A stretch of 64,000 bases of DNA from Helicobacter trogontum (GCF_000765905.2 NZ_JRPL02000003.1:1-64000), one strand, 5' to 3'. Counted from the first letter of the stretch, positions 36,075-47,416 are shown. Notes: generated from the letters alone by a model not told the origin. Numbers and translations are program-made.

Positions 36075-39000
36075 TTAGCCTTTTCTTTTATTGAGCCATT
36101 CACCAAATCTTGCTACATAACTCCAAAAAAGCGGGATAAAAAATATTGCAATAAAAGTTGCCGCCATCATACCGCCAATCACACCCGTTCCAATAGCATG
36201 TCTACTTGCACTTCCTGCACCACTACTTAATGCTAAAGGTAATACACCTATACTAAATGCCAAAGAAGTCATAATAATAGGGCGGAATCTAAGTTTTGCT
36301 GCACCTATAGCGGCTTCCACAATGCTTTTTCCCTCTCTCTCATGTAAATGCTGTGCAAACTCTACAATTAAGATTGCATTTTTGGCTGATAAGGCAATAA
36401 GCATAACAAGACCAATTTGAAAATATATGTCGTTATCAAGACCACGCAACATTGTCGCAATAACTGCACCAAAAACTGCAAATGGCACAGCGGTAAGTAC
36501 AGATAAAGGCATAAGCCATCGTTCATATTGAGCACATAAAATAAGAAATACAAACACAATTCCAAAAACAAAGGCTATAACCCCTGCACCATCTGTATTC
36601 TTTTCTTGATAGCTAGAACCAGAATAGGCTATAGTATAACCTTGAGGTAACACCTCTTTTGCTATTTCCTCAATCGCCCTTAGTGCATCTCCACTTGAAT
36701 AATCACCTTGTGGTTGTCCTGTTATTTTTGCACTCATAAAGAGGTTGAACCTATCAACAATGTCTGCACCAGTAACACGTTTGAAATCCACCAAAGAACT
36801 TACGGGAACCAAATCGCCCTTATTTGACTTCACAAACACTCTACTTAAATCCTCTGGAGATTTTCTAAATTCACTTTGTGCTTGTATATTCACTTGGTAG
36901 GTTTTTCCATATAAATTAAAGTCATTGACATAATATTGTCCAAAAACACTCTGCATCGTAGTGAAAACATCATCTATATTTACACCCATAGATTTTGCTT
37001 TTTCTCTATCAAGTGTAATAAAGTACTGCGGAACATTTGGATTAAACATGTTATTTACACGTGTTAATTCTGGTCTCTGTTTTGCCTTTTCAACAATCAA
37101 ATTTGCATATTTTTCAAGATCTTGTATTGTACCATTACTTCTATCTTGGACATATATCTCAAATCCACCAGCAAGAGATAAACCATTAATAGGGGGTGCG
37201 CCAAACACAATAGCATTTGCTTCCAATTGCTTATTTAATAAACCATAGAATTTACCCACAACACTTGCTGAATCTTGTTCTCTTTCATTCCATTTTTTAA
37301 GTGTTGTAAAGATTGTGGCACTACTTGTTCTAGCAGATCCAGCAAGCATATCATAACCTGCAATCAAAAAGCTATAATCCACATTTGGATCCTGCTCAAA
37401 TAAAGCCAATGCTTTTTTACCTTCTGTGATAGTACGTGAAAGTGATGAAGCGGGTGGCAATTGCAATGAAGTTATAACAAGACCTTTATCTTCATTTGGC
37501 ACAAGCCCTGTTGGTAATTTCATAAAAAGTCCCCATGTGACACCAATGATAGCAACAAAACAGAGTATTAAGAGAATACCATGTCGCAATGCTTTTGCAA
37601 TTTGTTTGCCAAATTTAAATGTAAGCCAATCAAATACATCATTAAATCGTTTTACAAGATAAAAAGGTTTGTGTGCTTTTGCTTTTAGGATGGACACACA
37701 AAGTGCGGGTGTAAGTGTCAATGCAACAAAACCAGAAATAACTACAGAAATAACAATAGTGATTGCAAATTGTTTATAAATCGCACCAGTAAAACCTCCA
37801 ATAAATGCCACTGGAATAAATACCGAACAAAGCACAAGCACAATTGCTACAACTGGTCCTTGAATCTCACTCATAGCTTTTAATGTGGCTTCTTTTACAG
37901 AATATTTCTCACCATTTTCTTTTGTCTCTGTATGCAATATCCTCTCCACATTCTCGATAACAATAATAGCATCATCCACAACAATACCAATTGCTAAAAT
38001 AAGTCCAAAAAGCGTCAATAGGTTGATTGAAAATCCAAGCATATACATCCCTGCAAATGCACCCACAATGGATACAGGGATAGCAATCACAGGAATGATG
38101 GTAGCACGGAAGTTTTGCAAGAAAAAATACATAATGATAATAACAAGCACAATAGCTTCAATAAATGTTTTTACAACTTCCTTGATAGAGATTCTAACAA
38201 ATGTAGTGGTATCATATACATTTTCATATTGTATCCCATTTGGAAAATTCTCCGATAATTCCTGCAATTTCTTTGCAACACCATTAGCCACATCAAGTGC
38301 ATTTGCCCCAGGTTGTGCTGCAATACCAAAGCCAACAGAATCTTTTCCTTTGAAAAGTGGGCTTACGCTATAATCTTTTGCACCAAGCTCTATTCTTGCT
38401 ACATCTTTCAATCTTAGTGAACTTCCATCTGCATTAGAACGAATAATAATATTACCAAATTCTTCAGGATCAATAAATCTTCCTTGCGTTGTCACAGAAT
38501 ATGTAAAAGCAACTTGTCCTTTCAATGGTTCTGCACCAAATGAACCAGCTGCAAACTGCGCATTTTGCTCTGAAATAACCTGTGCAACTTCACTTGGTGA
38601 AAGATGATTTTGTGATAATTTATTAATATCAAGCCAAATTCTCATTGAATAATCACGACTGCTAAAAACAACTACATCCCCTACCCCTCGCACTCTTTTA
38701 AGCTCATCAACAACATTAATCAAAGCATAGTTTGCCACATAAGTTGAATCATAAATAGTGTTATCAGAATACATCGCATAAATGGCAAGTAAAGTCGAAG
38801 ACTTTTTAAACACATTAACACCCACTCTTTGGACATCTGCAGGTAATCTCGACAAAGCAGCTTGCACCCTATTGTTAACATTTACCATTGCCATATCTGC
38901 ATTTGTGTCATTACTAAAATATACGCTGATATTTACCATTCCACTTGATGATGATGAGGACTTCATGTATAGCATACCTTCAACACCATTAATGCTATCT

Positions 39001-39197
39001 TCTAGTATGCTTGCAACAGTATTGGCAACGACTTCAGCACTCGCTCCAGTGTATGTCGCCCTTACAACAATTTCATTTGGAACAACTTGGGGATACTCTT
39101 CTACGGGTAAAATTAATATAGAAATCGCACCAACAAGAGTTATTACTATGGATAAGACCATAGCAAAAATAGGACGATTGATACAGAATTTTGACAT
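36075..39197 (-). CDS. cmeB: RND multidrug efflux inner-membrane pump, AcrB/CmeB type
   Basis: 1040 residues. ATG at 39197 preferred (AAGGAG upstream, TGATG overlap with cmeA); a TTG three bases earlier is less likely. Typical HAE1 RND pump: MSKFCINRPIFAMVLSIVI start, TM2-6 with GLILAIGIVVDDAIIVIENVER (the Asp pair for proton relay is in TM4), periplasmic pore and porter domains, and TM12 region. It exports drugs, bile salts and dyes with the periplasmic adaptor CmeA and an outer-membrane channel. No channel gene is adjacent. Confidence 0.93.
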   Translation of the reverse strand: MSKFCINRPIFAMVLSIVITLVGAISILILPVEEYPQVVPNEIVVRATYTGASAEVVANTVASILEDSINGVEGMLYMKSSSSSSGMVNISVYFSNDTNADMAMVNVNNRVQAALSRLPADVQRVGVNVFKKSSTLLAIYAMYSDNTIYDSTYVANYALINVVDELKRVRGVGDVVVFSSRDYSMRIWLDINKLSQNHLSPSEVAQVISEQNAQFAAGSFGAEPLKGQVAFTYSVTTQGRFIDPEEFGNIIIRSNADGSSLRLKDVARIELGAKDYSVSPLFKGKDSVGFGIAAQPGANALDVANGVAKKLQELSENFPNGIQYENVYDTTTFVRISIKEVVKTFIEAIVLVIIIMYFFLQNFRATIIPVIAIPVSIVGAFAGMYMLGFSINLLTLFGLILAIGIVVDDAIIVIENVERILHTETKENGEKYSVKEATLKAMSEIQGPVVAIVLVLCSVFIPVAFIGGFTGAIYKQFAITIVISVVISGFVALTLTPALCVSILKAKAHKPFYLVKRFNDVFDWLTFKFGKQIAKALRHGILLILCFVAIIGVTWGLFMKLPTGLVPNEDKGLVITSLQLPPASSLSRTITEGKKALALFEQDPNVDYSFLIAGYDMLAGSARTSSATIFTTLKKWNEREQDSASVVGKFYGLLNKQLEANAIVFGAPPINGLSLAGGFEIYVQDRSNGTIQDLEKYANLIVEKAKQRPELTRVNNMFNPNVPQYFITLDREKAKSMGVNIDDVFTTMQSVFGQYYVNDFNLYGKTYQVNIQAQSEFRKSPEDLSRVFVKSNKGDLVPVSSLVDFKRVTGADIVDRFNLFMSAKITGQPQGDYSSGDALRAIEEIAKEVLPQGYTIAYSGSSYQEKNTDGAGVIAFVFGIVFVFLILCAQYERWLMPLSVLTAVPFAVFGAVIATMLRGLDNDIYFQIGLVMLIALSAKNAILIVEFAQHLHEREGKSIVEAAIGAAKLRFRPIIMTSLAFSIGVLPLALSSGAGSASRHAIGTGVIGGMMAATFIAIFFIPLFWSYVARFGEWLNKRKG

Positions 39198-40471
39198 CAA
39201 ATCTCCTTTTTATGTGTAGCATCTGCTTGATTAGATTCCATGCTATGTTTCATAAGATCTGCACTCTTTGAGTTTCCAGAGTTTTGCAAGATCGGAGTTA
39301 CAGGTGTATTTGCATGAATTTTTGGCAATTGATTTGTAATCAAAATATCACCATTACTAAGCCCATCAAGAATTAACACTTCATTATTTGGAAGATTTTG
39401 CCCTAGTGTTACCCTTGCAACCTGTGCTTTATTATCCTTGGCTACAAACACATAACTCCCCTCTTTGTCTTGTAAAAGTGAAGTTTGAGGAATTGCGATT
39501 GCATTTTGCACCTCAAAACCCTTTAATCTTACGCGTACAAATTCATTCGGTACAAGCTTATATTCATTGTTATCAATAATCGCTCTTGCTTTAACTGTAG
39601 CAGTTTGTGAGTCCAATACACTATCGATAAAATCCAATTTACCCATCTTGTTATATGTCTTACCATTTCCCAATACAAATTCAACCTGTATACTACTATC
39701 CTCTAAACCTCTCATAAAATAATAATCTCTATTAGGGATAGAAAATTCCGCATATATAGGACTTAACTGCGTAATGGTTGTCAAAACATCTTGACCGCTT
39801 TGACCCACTAGATTTCCAACATCATGTTTCCGCATACCTATACGCCCATTGATACCTGCCATAACTTTTGTGTAACCTAAATCAATTTGAGCATCCTCTA
39901 ATGCAGCCTTTGTGCTTGCAAGATTTGCTTGTGCTTGCAGGTAATTTGCTCTTGAAGTATCGTATTGATCTATGGTATATACACCCTGCTTATACAAACT
40001 CTCTACCCTTTTCCAATCGCGATTCGCCCTTACAAAATTTGCCTCTGCAGAATGATATTGTGCCTTTGCCTGATTTACTTTTGCTTGGTAGCGTACAGGA
40101 TCAATTTTGAAGAGCAATTGTCCTTCTTTTACAATATCCCCCTCATTGAAATTCTGGGTTAAAAGTATACCTTGCACTCTCGCATACACATCAACACTTT
40201 GTATACTTTTCAGTCTCGCTGGATACTCAAAATTAAGTGCCACATTTTGCGATACGATACTTTTTGCTTGAACTTCTAAAGTAGCTTCTTCCTGCGTCTG
40301 CTGTGTGGAATCTTTGCAACCTATAATCATAAGAGCAAACATAATCATACATATCGCTACAAACAAAAACGAATGATGTATTTTGATTATGTTAGCTTTT
40401 ATGATTTTATTCCATGTTTGCATATAAAAAGCATAGAATAACCCTATATATAATTGCATACTTTTTTGCAT
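39197..40471 (-). CDS. cmeA: RND efflux periplasmic adaptor, AcrA/CmeA type
   Basis: 424 residues; ATG at 40471 has AAAGGAG seven bases upstream. A 45-residue N-terminal segment precedes a lipobox (FALMIIGC), so the protein is probably a lipoprotein anchored in the inner membrane. Barrel-sandwich hybrid and coiled-coil hairpin follow (ARVQGILLTQNFNEGDIVKE; AKVNQAKAQYHSAEANFVRA). Long n-region is odd, and an internal start is possible. It overlaps cmeB by one base. No repressor gene is adjacent. Confidence 0.9.
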   Translation of the reverse strand: MQKSMQLYIGLFYAFYMQTWNKIIKANIIKIHHSFLFVAICMIMFALMIIGCKDSTQQTQEEATLEVQAKSIVSQNVALNFEYPARLKSIQSVDVYARVQGILLTQNFNEGDIVKEGQLLFKIDPVRYQAKVNQAKAQYHSAEANFVRANRDWKRVESLYKQGVYTIDQYDTSRANYLQAQANLASTKAALEDAQIDLGYTKVMAGINGRIGMRKHDVGNLVGQSGQDVLTTITQLSPIYAEFSIPNRDYYFMRGLEDSSIQVEFVLGNGKTYNKMGKLDFIDSVLDSQTATVKARAIIDNNEYKLVPNEFVRVRLKGFEVQNAIAIPQTSLLQDKEGSYVFVAKDNKAQVARVTLGQNLPNNEVLILDGLSNGDILITNQLPKIHANTPVTPILQNSGNSKSADLMKHSMESNQADATHKKEI

Positions 40472-41202
40472 AATCTGCTCCTTTCATAAATGCTTGATTA
40501 CAGCTCTAATGAAAGGGATAATTCTAGCACGATTTTATAAATATTTGCGTATGCAACTAATATTTTCTTAAATATCATTGAACATTTTATTCACTAAAAA
40601 ATAATTTTTTTATATAAATATTACAAAATATAGAATATTTTATTAATTAAAAATATATTAAACATATTCCTATGTTGCTTTATAAATAAGAATATCAATA
40701 AACATATAACTGTTTTATAAACCCTAAAGCTTATATAGTAGGAAAGCAATAAACTCTTATCAAGATTATGATGTAAATTGATTCTATATACCCTAATAGA
40801 ATAAGCAGTATAAATAAATTACAGATGAACTTTAGTTATTTATATTATTTTTTTGTATAACTGAATTGCAAAAAAAGTATTTATAATTTTAGATGTAGTG
40901 TATTTAACTTTGATTTTTATGTAAGGATAAATAATAAGTCTTATTTGTGGTTTCTTGATGTAGTCAGAAGCTTTGATTCTATCAAAATTATGCTATTAGA
41001 ATCATAGGTGTAAAACCACACATTAAAGCCTGTTTTAGCTTCTATATCTAAATTCTGCTAAAAGCTAAACCTTAAGCTTTAATATTTCTAAGATAAAAAT
41101 TCCACGTTTATAAACCCAAAAAATGGTTATAAAACATGCTAAATATACATTCTTCTTACGACTGGTCGCCTAAAATGCACTTCACTTTATAAATCTTAAA
41201 AA
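40472..41202. other. Intergenic, 731 nt, between cmeA and amtB
   Basis: Very AT-rich. It holds the promoter of cmeA and a two-part hairpin at 41022-41083. No gene with a good start and ribosome-binding site was found. Confidence 0.4.
41022..41083. terminator. Two-segment hairpin downstream of amtB
   Basis: ATTAAAGC (41022-41029) pairs with GCTTTAAT (41076-41083), and TTTAGCTT (41034-41041) with AAGCTAAA (41062-41069), both perfectly. It could end the amtB transcript, lying 120 bases past its stop, or belong to a small RNA. Confidence 0.4.
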
Positions 41203-42441
41203 TCAGTGCAAATTATATGCATTTTCACCATGTAATGCCCGATCCAATCCTTCTTGCTCTACCTTTTCATCAACACGTAAGTCTGTGAAAAATCCTAGAA
41301 TCCTAAAAATCACAAAGCTTGCCGCGGCAGAAAGCGTGATACACACAACAATACCAAATAATTGCTCTACAAATAAATGGTAACTTCCGCTAATAAGCAA
41401 TCCTTCACCCAAAGTGCCCTCACCCGTAGCCGCAGGATTAACTTTCGCACTTGCAAAAAGCCCAGTCGCAATACCACCCCATACGCCACCAATCCCATGC
41501 AATGAAAACGCATCCAATGAATCATCCCATTTGAGCTTTTCTTTAATATAGCTTAATCCCATATAGCACACGATTGCTGAAATACCACCCACGATAATCG
41601 CACTAAAGATGCCTACATATCCACTTCCAGGCGTTATACCCACAAGTCCAGCCACAAGACCGCTCAAACTACCTAAAATCGTAGGGCGTTTATGAATGAT
41701 CCACTCCATGAGTACCCATACAAGATAGCCGCTTGCTGCTGCAACAATACTCACAATAAAAGCATTAACCGCTATTTCATCTAGTGCACCAGCGCTTCCA
41801 GCATTAAATCCAAGCCAACCAATGAATAAAGGCACTGCACCCAAAAATGCGTAAGGCACAGAATGTGCACCAGTGCTAATATGCACACGCTCTTTTCTTG
41901 GTCCTACCATAAGAGCCCCCACAAGTCCAGCCACACCCGCACTAATATGTACAACGCCACCGCCAGCAAAATCTAAACCTCCACGTGAAAGTAAAAAGCC
42001 ATTTTCACTCCAAATCATATGTGCAAGCACATCATACACAAGTGTACTCCAAATGAGTAGAAAAATTACCAATACGCCAAGTTTTACACGCCCCACAAGT
42101 GAACCAGTTATAATTGCACTTGCAATAAGTGCAAATACCATTTGAAACACTACATAGAGGATATTTGGCACACCATTATCATTATACCCACTGATGCCCT
42201 CCAATGCAAAATGCTCCAATGAGCCAATTACACCCATTGAACTATCCGACCCAAATGCAAGCGAATAGCCAACGATAATCCATTGCAAAGTAATGACACC
42301 AAAGACAATAAAGCAATTCATAATTGTATTGAGCGTATTTTCTCGTTTCACCATACCAGAGTAGAACATCGCAAGTGATGGTGTCATAAGAAGCACGAGT
42401 AATGCGCACATCATTATAAAAAGCGTATTTACTTCATTCAT
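41203..42441 (-). CDS. amtB: Ammonium transporter
   Basis: 412 residues from the ATG at 42441 (GGAGAGAAG upstream). Eleven hydrophobic segments. Twin-His pore: GGGVVHISAGVAGLVGAL and DAFSLHGIGGVWGG. It conducts ammonium/ammonia across the inner membrane. No GlnK (P-II) gene is adjacent, unlike the usual glnK-amtB pair. Divergent from mfd with a 587-nt gap. Confidence 0.93.
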   Translation of the reverse strand: MNEVNTLFIMMCALLVLLMTPSLAMFYSGMVKRENTLNTIMNCFIVFGVITLQWIIVGYSLAFGSDSSMGVIGSLEHFALEGISGYNDNGVPNILYVVFQMVFALIASAIITGSLVGRVKLGVLVIFLLIWSTLVYDVLAHMIWSENGFLLSRGGLDFAGGGVVHISAGVAGLVGALMVGPRKERVHISTGAHSVPYAFLGAVPLFIGWLGFNAGSAGALDEIAVNAFIVSIVAAASGYLVWVLMEWIIHKRPTILGSLSGLVAGLVGITPGSGYVGIFSAIIVGGISAIVCYMGLSYIKEKLKWDDSLDAFSLHGIGGVWGGIATGLFASAKVNPAATGEGTLGEGLLISGSYHLFVEQLFGIVVCITLSAAASFVIFRILGFFTDLRVDEKVEQEGLDRALHGENAYNLH

Positions 42442-43028
42442 AACTTCTCTCCACAATAAAATTATTAGTCCATAGACTAACATATATCATTATAATATAA
42501 TGTATTTATAAAATCATATAAAACATATGTTTTGATGTATAAAAGTCCATATATTTGAATTATAGTAACAAAATAATTATTCTATTACTAATAATAATAA
42601 AAAACATAATCTTTTTTATAGCTACTTATTTAACTCAAAATTTACTTGCAAAATACATATTTTAAGTTTTCTTTAACATCTAAAGATGCCTCACAAGATG
42701 AAGACTATTACACTAAGATGCATTGCAAGGCTTAATTTTTAAATAACCTTATTTTATAGCTAGTCTTTGCAGCATAATACCTCACATTCCAAATATTACA
42801 CAGGAACCACAAAACACAAGAGAAGTAAAAATAGAAAGGAAAATCTAATATTTGATAAAAAATATTCTAAGTTTTACTTGAGACTTAATAAAAGAAACTA
42901 CATCATGTCAGAATGGGAGTAAAGATATATTATTGCATAACAAACCACATAAATGTTTCATATGGATAAATTCTTATTTTTTCTAGTATAATTCAAACTT
43001 TTTAAATCCCTATTAATCTGGTTATTGT
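42442..43028. other. Intergenic, 587 nt, between amtB and mfd
   Basis: Divergent promoters: TATAAT (42491-42500 region) for amtB. Rest is AT-rich with no gene, RNA or repeat recognised. Confidence 0.4.
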
Positions 43029-46000
43029 ATGTTTAGAATTCAAAGTGCTATTTATGAGTTTTTTACACAAAAAGATTCCGAGTGTGTGCAATGTAATTTG
43101 CAGGATTTATCAAATTGTGATGTTTTACATATGCAAATGCAATCACTTAGCAATACAAAAGAAACACAATCAAATAGTAGTTACACACAATTGCTTTTCA
43201 ATCTTGCAAAAGATTCTAAGATTATAAAATCCACACATTTAATAACAGAAGATGAGGCAAGAAAATATTTAAAACAAGATTTAGAGCCTAGCAACAATAT
43301 AACAAGCAACCTAAAATCTAGCAAAGCACCAAAAAATCTAGTAGAAATCATCAATCATTCAAAAACCTCACCACTATGCAGCCATCTCAAAAATCATACA
43401 AAAAATAGCAATACACCTCAAATTCTTATTTGCTCAAGCGAAGAGATTCTATTAGCAAGTGAGGCTCTATGTGCTATCACTGCCCTAACCCACATGCAAA
43501 ATGTAAAAAAAGAAATCTCAAAAGATCTCCTTCCTATTGTTCTGCCAGATATTAGACTTAGCCCATTTGATAGCACACAAAGCTTTTATGAAGAATTTCA
43601 CGAACTTTTTGCAAAACTTTCTTTATGGTATGAAAATGATTGCAAACAGATTCTAATAAGCCCACCTCATACGCTCATGATGATTATGCCAACAAGGGAG
43701 TTATTGCATAGTTTTTGTGTGCATAAAGGCGAAAATCTTGTTGTTAAAGACTTTATAGCAACACTTATTCATTATGGTTATGAACATGTAGAAATTGTTG
43801 AAATGCAAGGAGAGTTTTCGCATCGTGGAGACATCATTGACATTTTTATCCCAAGCCTTGAATTTCCAGTAAGAATAAGCCTTTTTGATACAGAAATTGA
43901 AGAGATTATTTTTTTTAATCATGAAACTCAGTTAAGCCAAAACGAAGTATTAGAAAGTATAAAAATCTATCCTGCCATGTTTAGCCTCAATGAGACACAA
44001 CACACACTTTTGGAATCTTATATTAAAGAGTTAGATAATACGCTAGAACATAACATAAACTCTCTTGGTTTTTGGTTTTTAAAGGATATTGGTGGGATAA
44101 ATTTTTTAACAACTTATAGTCATGTTTTCACACCAAAAGCCCTAGGAGAATATCTCTTAAATCTTGAATTTGTAATGCCAGAAGTATTACCACAAACAAC
44201 AACAGATTTTTTTGTGCTAAAAGATTCTGTAATTTTTAAAGATATAGAACCATTAAAACCTTCACAACTCTATGATACCTTAAAACTAAATCATAATAAA
44301 GACATAACAATTCTTAGCCCCACAAACGCTATGCTAAAAAACTACAATTTTGAATCTTTATCAATAAAAACAACACATATCATCACGCCTTTCTATCTTA
44401 ATATAACCTCTGATACAAAACTATTTATAAGTCTGCAAAAACCCCAAATTACACGTAAAAGAAAAGTCAAGCTCGAACTTGATACATTAAAAGTTGGGAC
44501 ATATGTTGTGCATAGTGAATATGGGATTGGAATTTTTGAAGCTATAAAACAAGTAAGTATTATGGGTGGATTAAAAGATTTTATCAGTATTATATATGCC
44601 AATGATGATAGATTGCTTTTACCAGTTGAAAATCTTAACATGATAGAGCAATATAGTGCCTATGATTCTGTTGTGAGGATAGATAAGCTTGGGAAGTCAA
44701 GCTTTTTAAAACTCAAAGATTCTATTAAAGAAAAGCTCTTTGCCATTGCCAATGAAATCATTAGACTACAAGCACAAAGAACATTAACTAAAGGCGTTAA
44801 AATAGAGCTTGAGACACCAGAGCAAATCACTGCATTTAGTGCTTTTGAGTCCAAACGGGGCTTTATGCTTACACAAGATCAAAATCACGCAATACAAGAG
44901 AGTCTGAAGAATTTAAAAAGTGGCATAATCATGGATAGATTGCTAAATGGTGATGTAGGTTTTGGTAAAACAGAGGTTGCCATGACACTTTGTTTTGTAA
45001 GTGCATTAAATGACTATAATAGTATTATGCTTGTGCCAACCACACTGCTTTGTAATCAGCATTTTGAAAGCTTTAAAGAACGATTGCATAATACAAAATT
45101 ACCTAATGGTAAAACTTTATATGTTGCAAAAATAGATAGATTTACAACTGCAGCACAAAAAAAGGCAATACAAGAAAATTTCAAAGACAACATACAAATT
45201 ATAATTGGCACACATTCACTCTTTAACCTCGAGATAGAGAGGCTTGGGCTAATTGTCATTGACGAAGAACATAAGTTTGGCGTCAAACAAAAAGAGATTT
45301 TGAAACAAAAAAGTTTAACAACTCATATCTTATCAATGTCAGCTACACCAATCCCTCGCACATTAAATATGGCATATTCTAAACTAAAATCAATTAGCGA
45401 GCTTAAAACCCCACCATTTTTTAAACAAGAAAGTAAAACTTTTGTGAAAGTAAAACAAGACTCTCTTATTAAAGAGGTGATCTTGAGAGAATTAAGAAGA
45501 GGTGGACAAGTCTTTTATATCTTTAACAATATAGCAAAAATAGGCACAATAAAAAGTTATTTACTTGATTTATTACCACAGCTTAGAATCTTAATACTAC
45601 ATTCCCAAATTAATCCAAAAGATACAGAAATAGGTATGCTTGCATTCTTAAAAAAGGAATATGATTTATTGCTTTGCACCTCCATTGTAGAATCAGGCAT
45701 TCATCTTCCAAATGCAAACACAATTATAATTGATGATGCACATAATTTTGGAATCGCAGACCTACATCAATTAAGAGGCAGGGTTGGTAGAGGTAAGCAT
45801 GTTGGATTTTGCTATCTTCTAACACATGACAATATCACACAAGATGCAGCAAAAAGGTTGTTGTCTTTAGAGAAAAATTCATATCTTGGCAGTGGTGCAG
45901 CACTTGCTTATCATGACTTAGAAATTAGGGGTGGTGGTAATCTGCTTGGTGAGGCACAAAGTGGGCATATTAAACAGGTGGGCTTTGGTATGTATGTGCG

Positions 46001-46427
46001 TATGTTAGAGGATACTTTGCAAAGCCTTTTACAAAATGAACAACATGAACAAAAAGTAGATATCAAACTTTCAGTTTCAGCATTCCTAAATGAAAGTTTG
46101 GTGGCAAGTGAGCGTATGCGAATTGATCTATATCGCCGCCTATCACAAGTTAAAAGCGAAGCTGAAGTACGTGAAATCGAGGGCGAAATAGAGCAAAGAT
46201 TCGGTAAGCTTGATATATATAGTTTGCAATTTTTAGAGATCATTATCATTAAAACTCTTGCTTTAGAGCTTGGCATTAAAGCTATTAGTAATGCGGGTTA
46301 TAATATCAGTCTTATAGGGTGTGATGATACAAGAATCACATTGCAGTCCCCAACAAAAGATGATGATGATATTTTGAACACTATTAAAACAAAATTAAAA
46401 GAACTTTTACAAACACTAAAGAAGTAA
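43029..46427 (+). CDS. mfd: Transcription-repair coupling factor
   Basis: 1132 residues. Order: N-terminal UvrB-homology part, RNA-polymerase interacting domain with VGTYVVHSEYGIGIFEAI near residues 487-505, SF2 motor with Walker A GDVGFGKTEVAM, DEEH in VIDEEHKFG, SATPIPRTL (motif III), then LRGRVGRGKHVGF (motif VI) and a C-terminal TRCF domain. Moves stalled RNA polymerase off lesions and recruits UvrA. Normal length for Mfd; weak ribosome-binding site. Confidence 0.95.
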   Translation: MFRIQSAIYEFFTQKDSECVQCNLQDLSNCDVLHMQMQSLSNTKETQSNSSYTQLLFNLAKDSKIIKSTHLITEDEARKYLKQDLEPSNNITSNLKSSKAPKNLVEIINHSKTSPLCSHLKNHTKNSNTPQILICSSEEILLASEALCAITALTHMQNVKKEISKDLLPIVLPDIRLSPFDSTQSFYEEFHELFAKLSLWYENDCKQILISPPHTLMMIMPTRELLHSFCVHKGENLVVKDFIATLIHYGYEHVEIVEMQGEFSHRGDIIDIFIPSLEFPVRISLFDTEIEEIIFFNHETQLSQNEVLESIKIYPAMFSLNETQHTLLESYIKELDNTLEHNINSLGFWFLKDIGGINFLTTYSHVFTPKALGEYLLNLEFVMPEVLPQTTTDFFVLKDSVIFKDIEPLKPSQLYDTLKLNHNKDITILSPTNAMLKNYNFESLSIKTTHIITPFYLNITSDTKLFISLQKPQITRKRKVKLELDTLKVGTYVVHSEYGIGIFEAIKQVSIMGGLKDFISIIYANDDRLLLPVENLNMIEQYSAYDSVVRIDKLGKSSFLKLKDSIKEKLFAIANEIIRLQAQRTLTKGVKIELETPEQITAFSAFESKRGFMLTQDQNHAIQESLKNLKSGIIMDRLLNGDVGFGKTEVAMTLCFVSALNDYNSIMLVPTTLLCNQHFESFKERLHNTKLPNGKTLYVAKIDRFTTAAQKKAIQENFKDNIQIIIGTHSLFNLEIERLGLIVIDEEHKFGVKQKEILKQKSLTTHILSMSATPIPRTLNMAYSKLKSISELKTPPFFKQESKTFVKVKQDSLIKEVILRELRRGGQVFYIFNNIAKIGTIKSYLLDLLPQLRILILHSQINPKDTEIGMLAFLKKEYDLLLCTSIVESGIHLPNANTIIIDDAHNFGIADLHQLRGRVGRGKHVGFCYLLTHDNITQDAAKRLLSLEKNSYLGSGAALAYHDLEIRGGGNLLGEAQSGHIKQVGFGMYVRMLEDTLQSLLQNEQHEQKVDIKLSVSAFLNESLVASERMRIDLYRRLSQVKSEAEVREIEGEIEQRFGKLDIYSLQFLEIIIIKTLALELGIKAISNAGYNISLIGCDDTRITLQSPTKDDDDILNTIKTKLKELLQTLKK

Positions 46428-46825
46428 TAAGAAGTATAGTAACATAATAAATAAATAAGAAATTGCACAGGGTATAAAATAGCAAAAGATAGAAGGAATA
46501 AATTACTTAATACTTAAAGATTTCATAATCAATCCCTCTCAAACAAACCTATCTATACAATAAATAATCTTCATTAGGCAGTCATTACAATGCAAACAAT
46601 CACATGATATATGCTTACTGCAAAGCAAATACAAACATTATTTATATAATATTCAATTGCTTACAAAGAAATCAAGAATAAAACGTAATTAATAAACAGA
46701 GCTATTCATCTGCCTAAAATGTAACACATGATAAAAGTTTTCCGCTCTTTCTTATAATGCACACTCACAAAACAAGATCCGCACACAATCCAATAAAAAC
46801 CACATAAAACTATCGTACTCTATGG
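46428..46825. other. Intergenic, 398 nt
   Basis: Convergent region between mfd and clpP. AT-rich, no gene or clear terminator seen. Confidence 0.4.
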
Positions 46826-47416
46826 TTAATTTTTGCTGGAGCGAGACATGACACTATCAATCAAACCATATTTTTGTGCTTCACTAGCACTCATATAAAA
46901 ATCTCTTTCGCAATCTTGTGTAATTTTTTTAACACTCTGTCCAGTGTTTGCAGCTAAGATATCATTGATGATAACCTTTAATCTTAGAATCTCTTTTGCT
47001 TGTATCTCAATATCTGTTGCCTGTCCTCTAGCTCCTCCTAAAGGCTGATGTATCATAATCCTTGCATGTGGTAAAGCATAGCGTTTGCCTTTTGTACCAC
47101 AGCTTAAAAGAAATGCACCCATGGACGCTGCCTGTCCAACACATATAGTACAGATATCAGGCTTAATGTAATTCATTGTGTCATAAATGCTAAACCCACT
47201 CGTGACACTGCCACCAGGAGAGTTAATATATAAAAACACATCTTTTTGTGGATCTTCGGCTTCCAAAAAAAGTAATTGGGCTACAATTGAACTTGATACA
47301 GAATCATCGATTTCGCCGCTTAACATAATAATCCTATCTTTTAGCAATCGAGAATAAATATCATAACTTCTCTCTCCTCTACCTGTCTTTTCAATAACAT
47401 AAGGGATATAATTCAT
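46826..47416 (-). CDS. clpP: ATP-dependent Clp protease proteolytic subunit
   Basis: 196 residues; ATG at 47416 after AAAGGTAAG. Catalytic triad: Ser98 in GQAASMGAF, His123 in [12 protein letters not shown], Asp172 in ERDFYMS. The N-terminus is [20 protein letters not shown] (axial-loop region). It forms a double heptamer and degrades substrates unfolded by ClpX/ClpA. Length normal. 100 bases from hemL and on the same strand. Confidence 0.95.
   Translation of the reverse strand: MNYIPYVIEKTGRGERSYDIYSRLLKDRIIMLSGEIDDSVSSSIVAQLLFLEAEDPQKDVFLYINSPGGSVTSGFSIYDTMNYIKPDICTICVGQAASMGAFLLSCGTKGKRYALPHARIMIHQPLGGARGQATDIEIQAKEILRLKVIINDILAANTGQSVKKITQDCERDFYMSASEAQKYGLIDSVMSRSSKN

Noticed and set aside
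35956-36093. Basic frame following GGAGGATAACACG before cmeB
   Set aside because: No ATG, GTG or TTG start at the right distance; overlaps the cmeB 3' end on the other strand.
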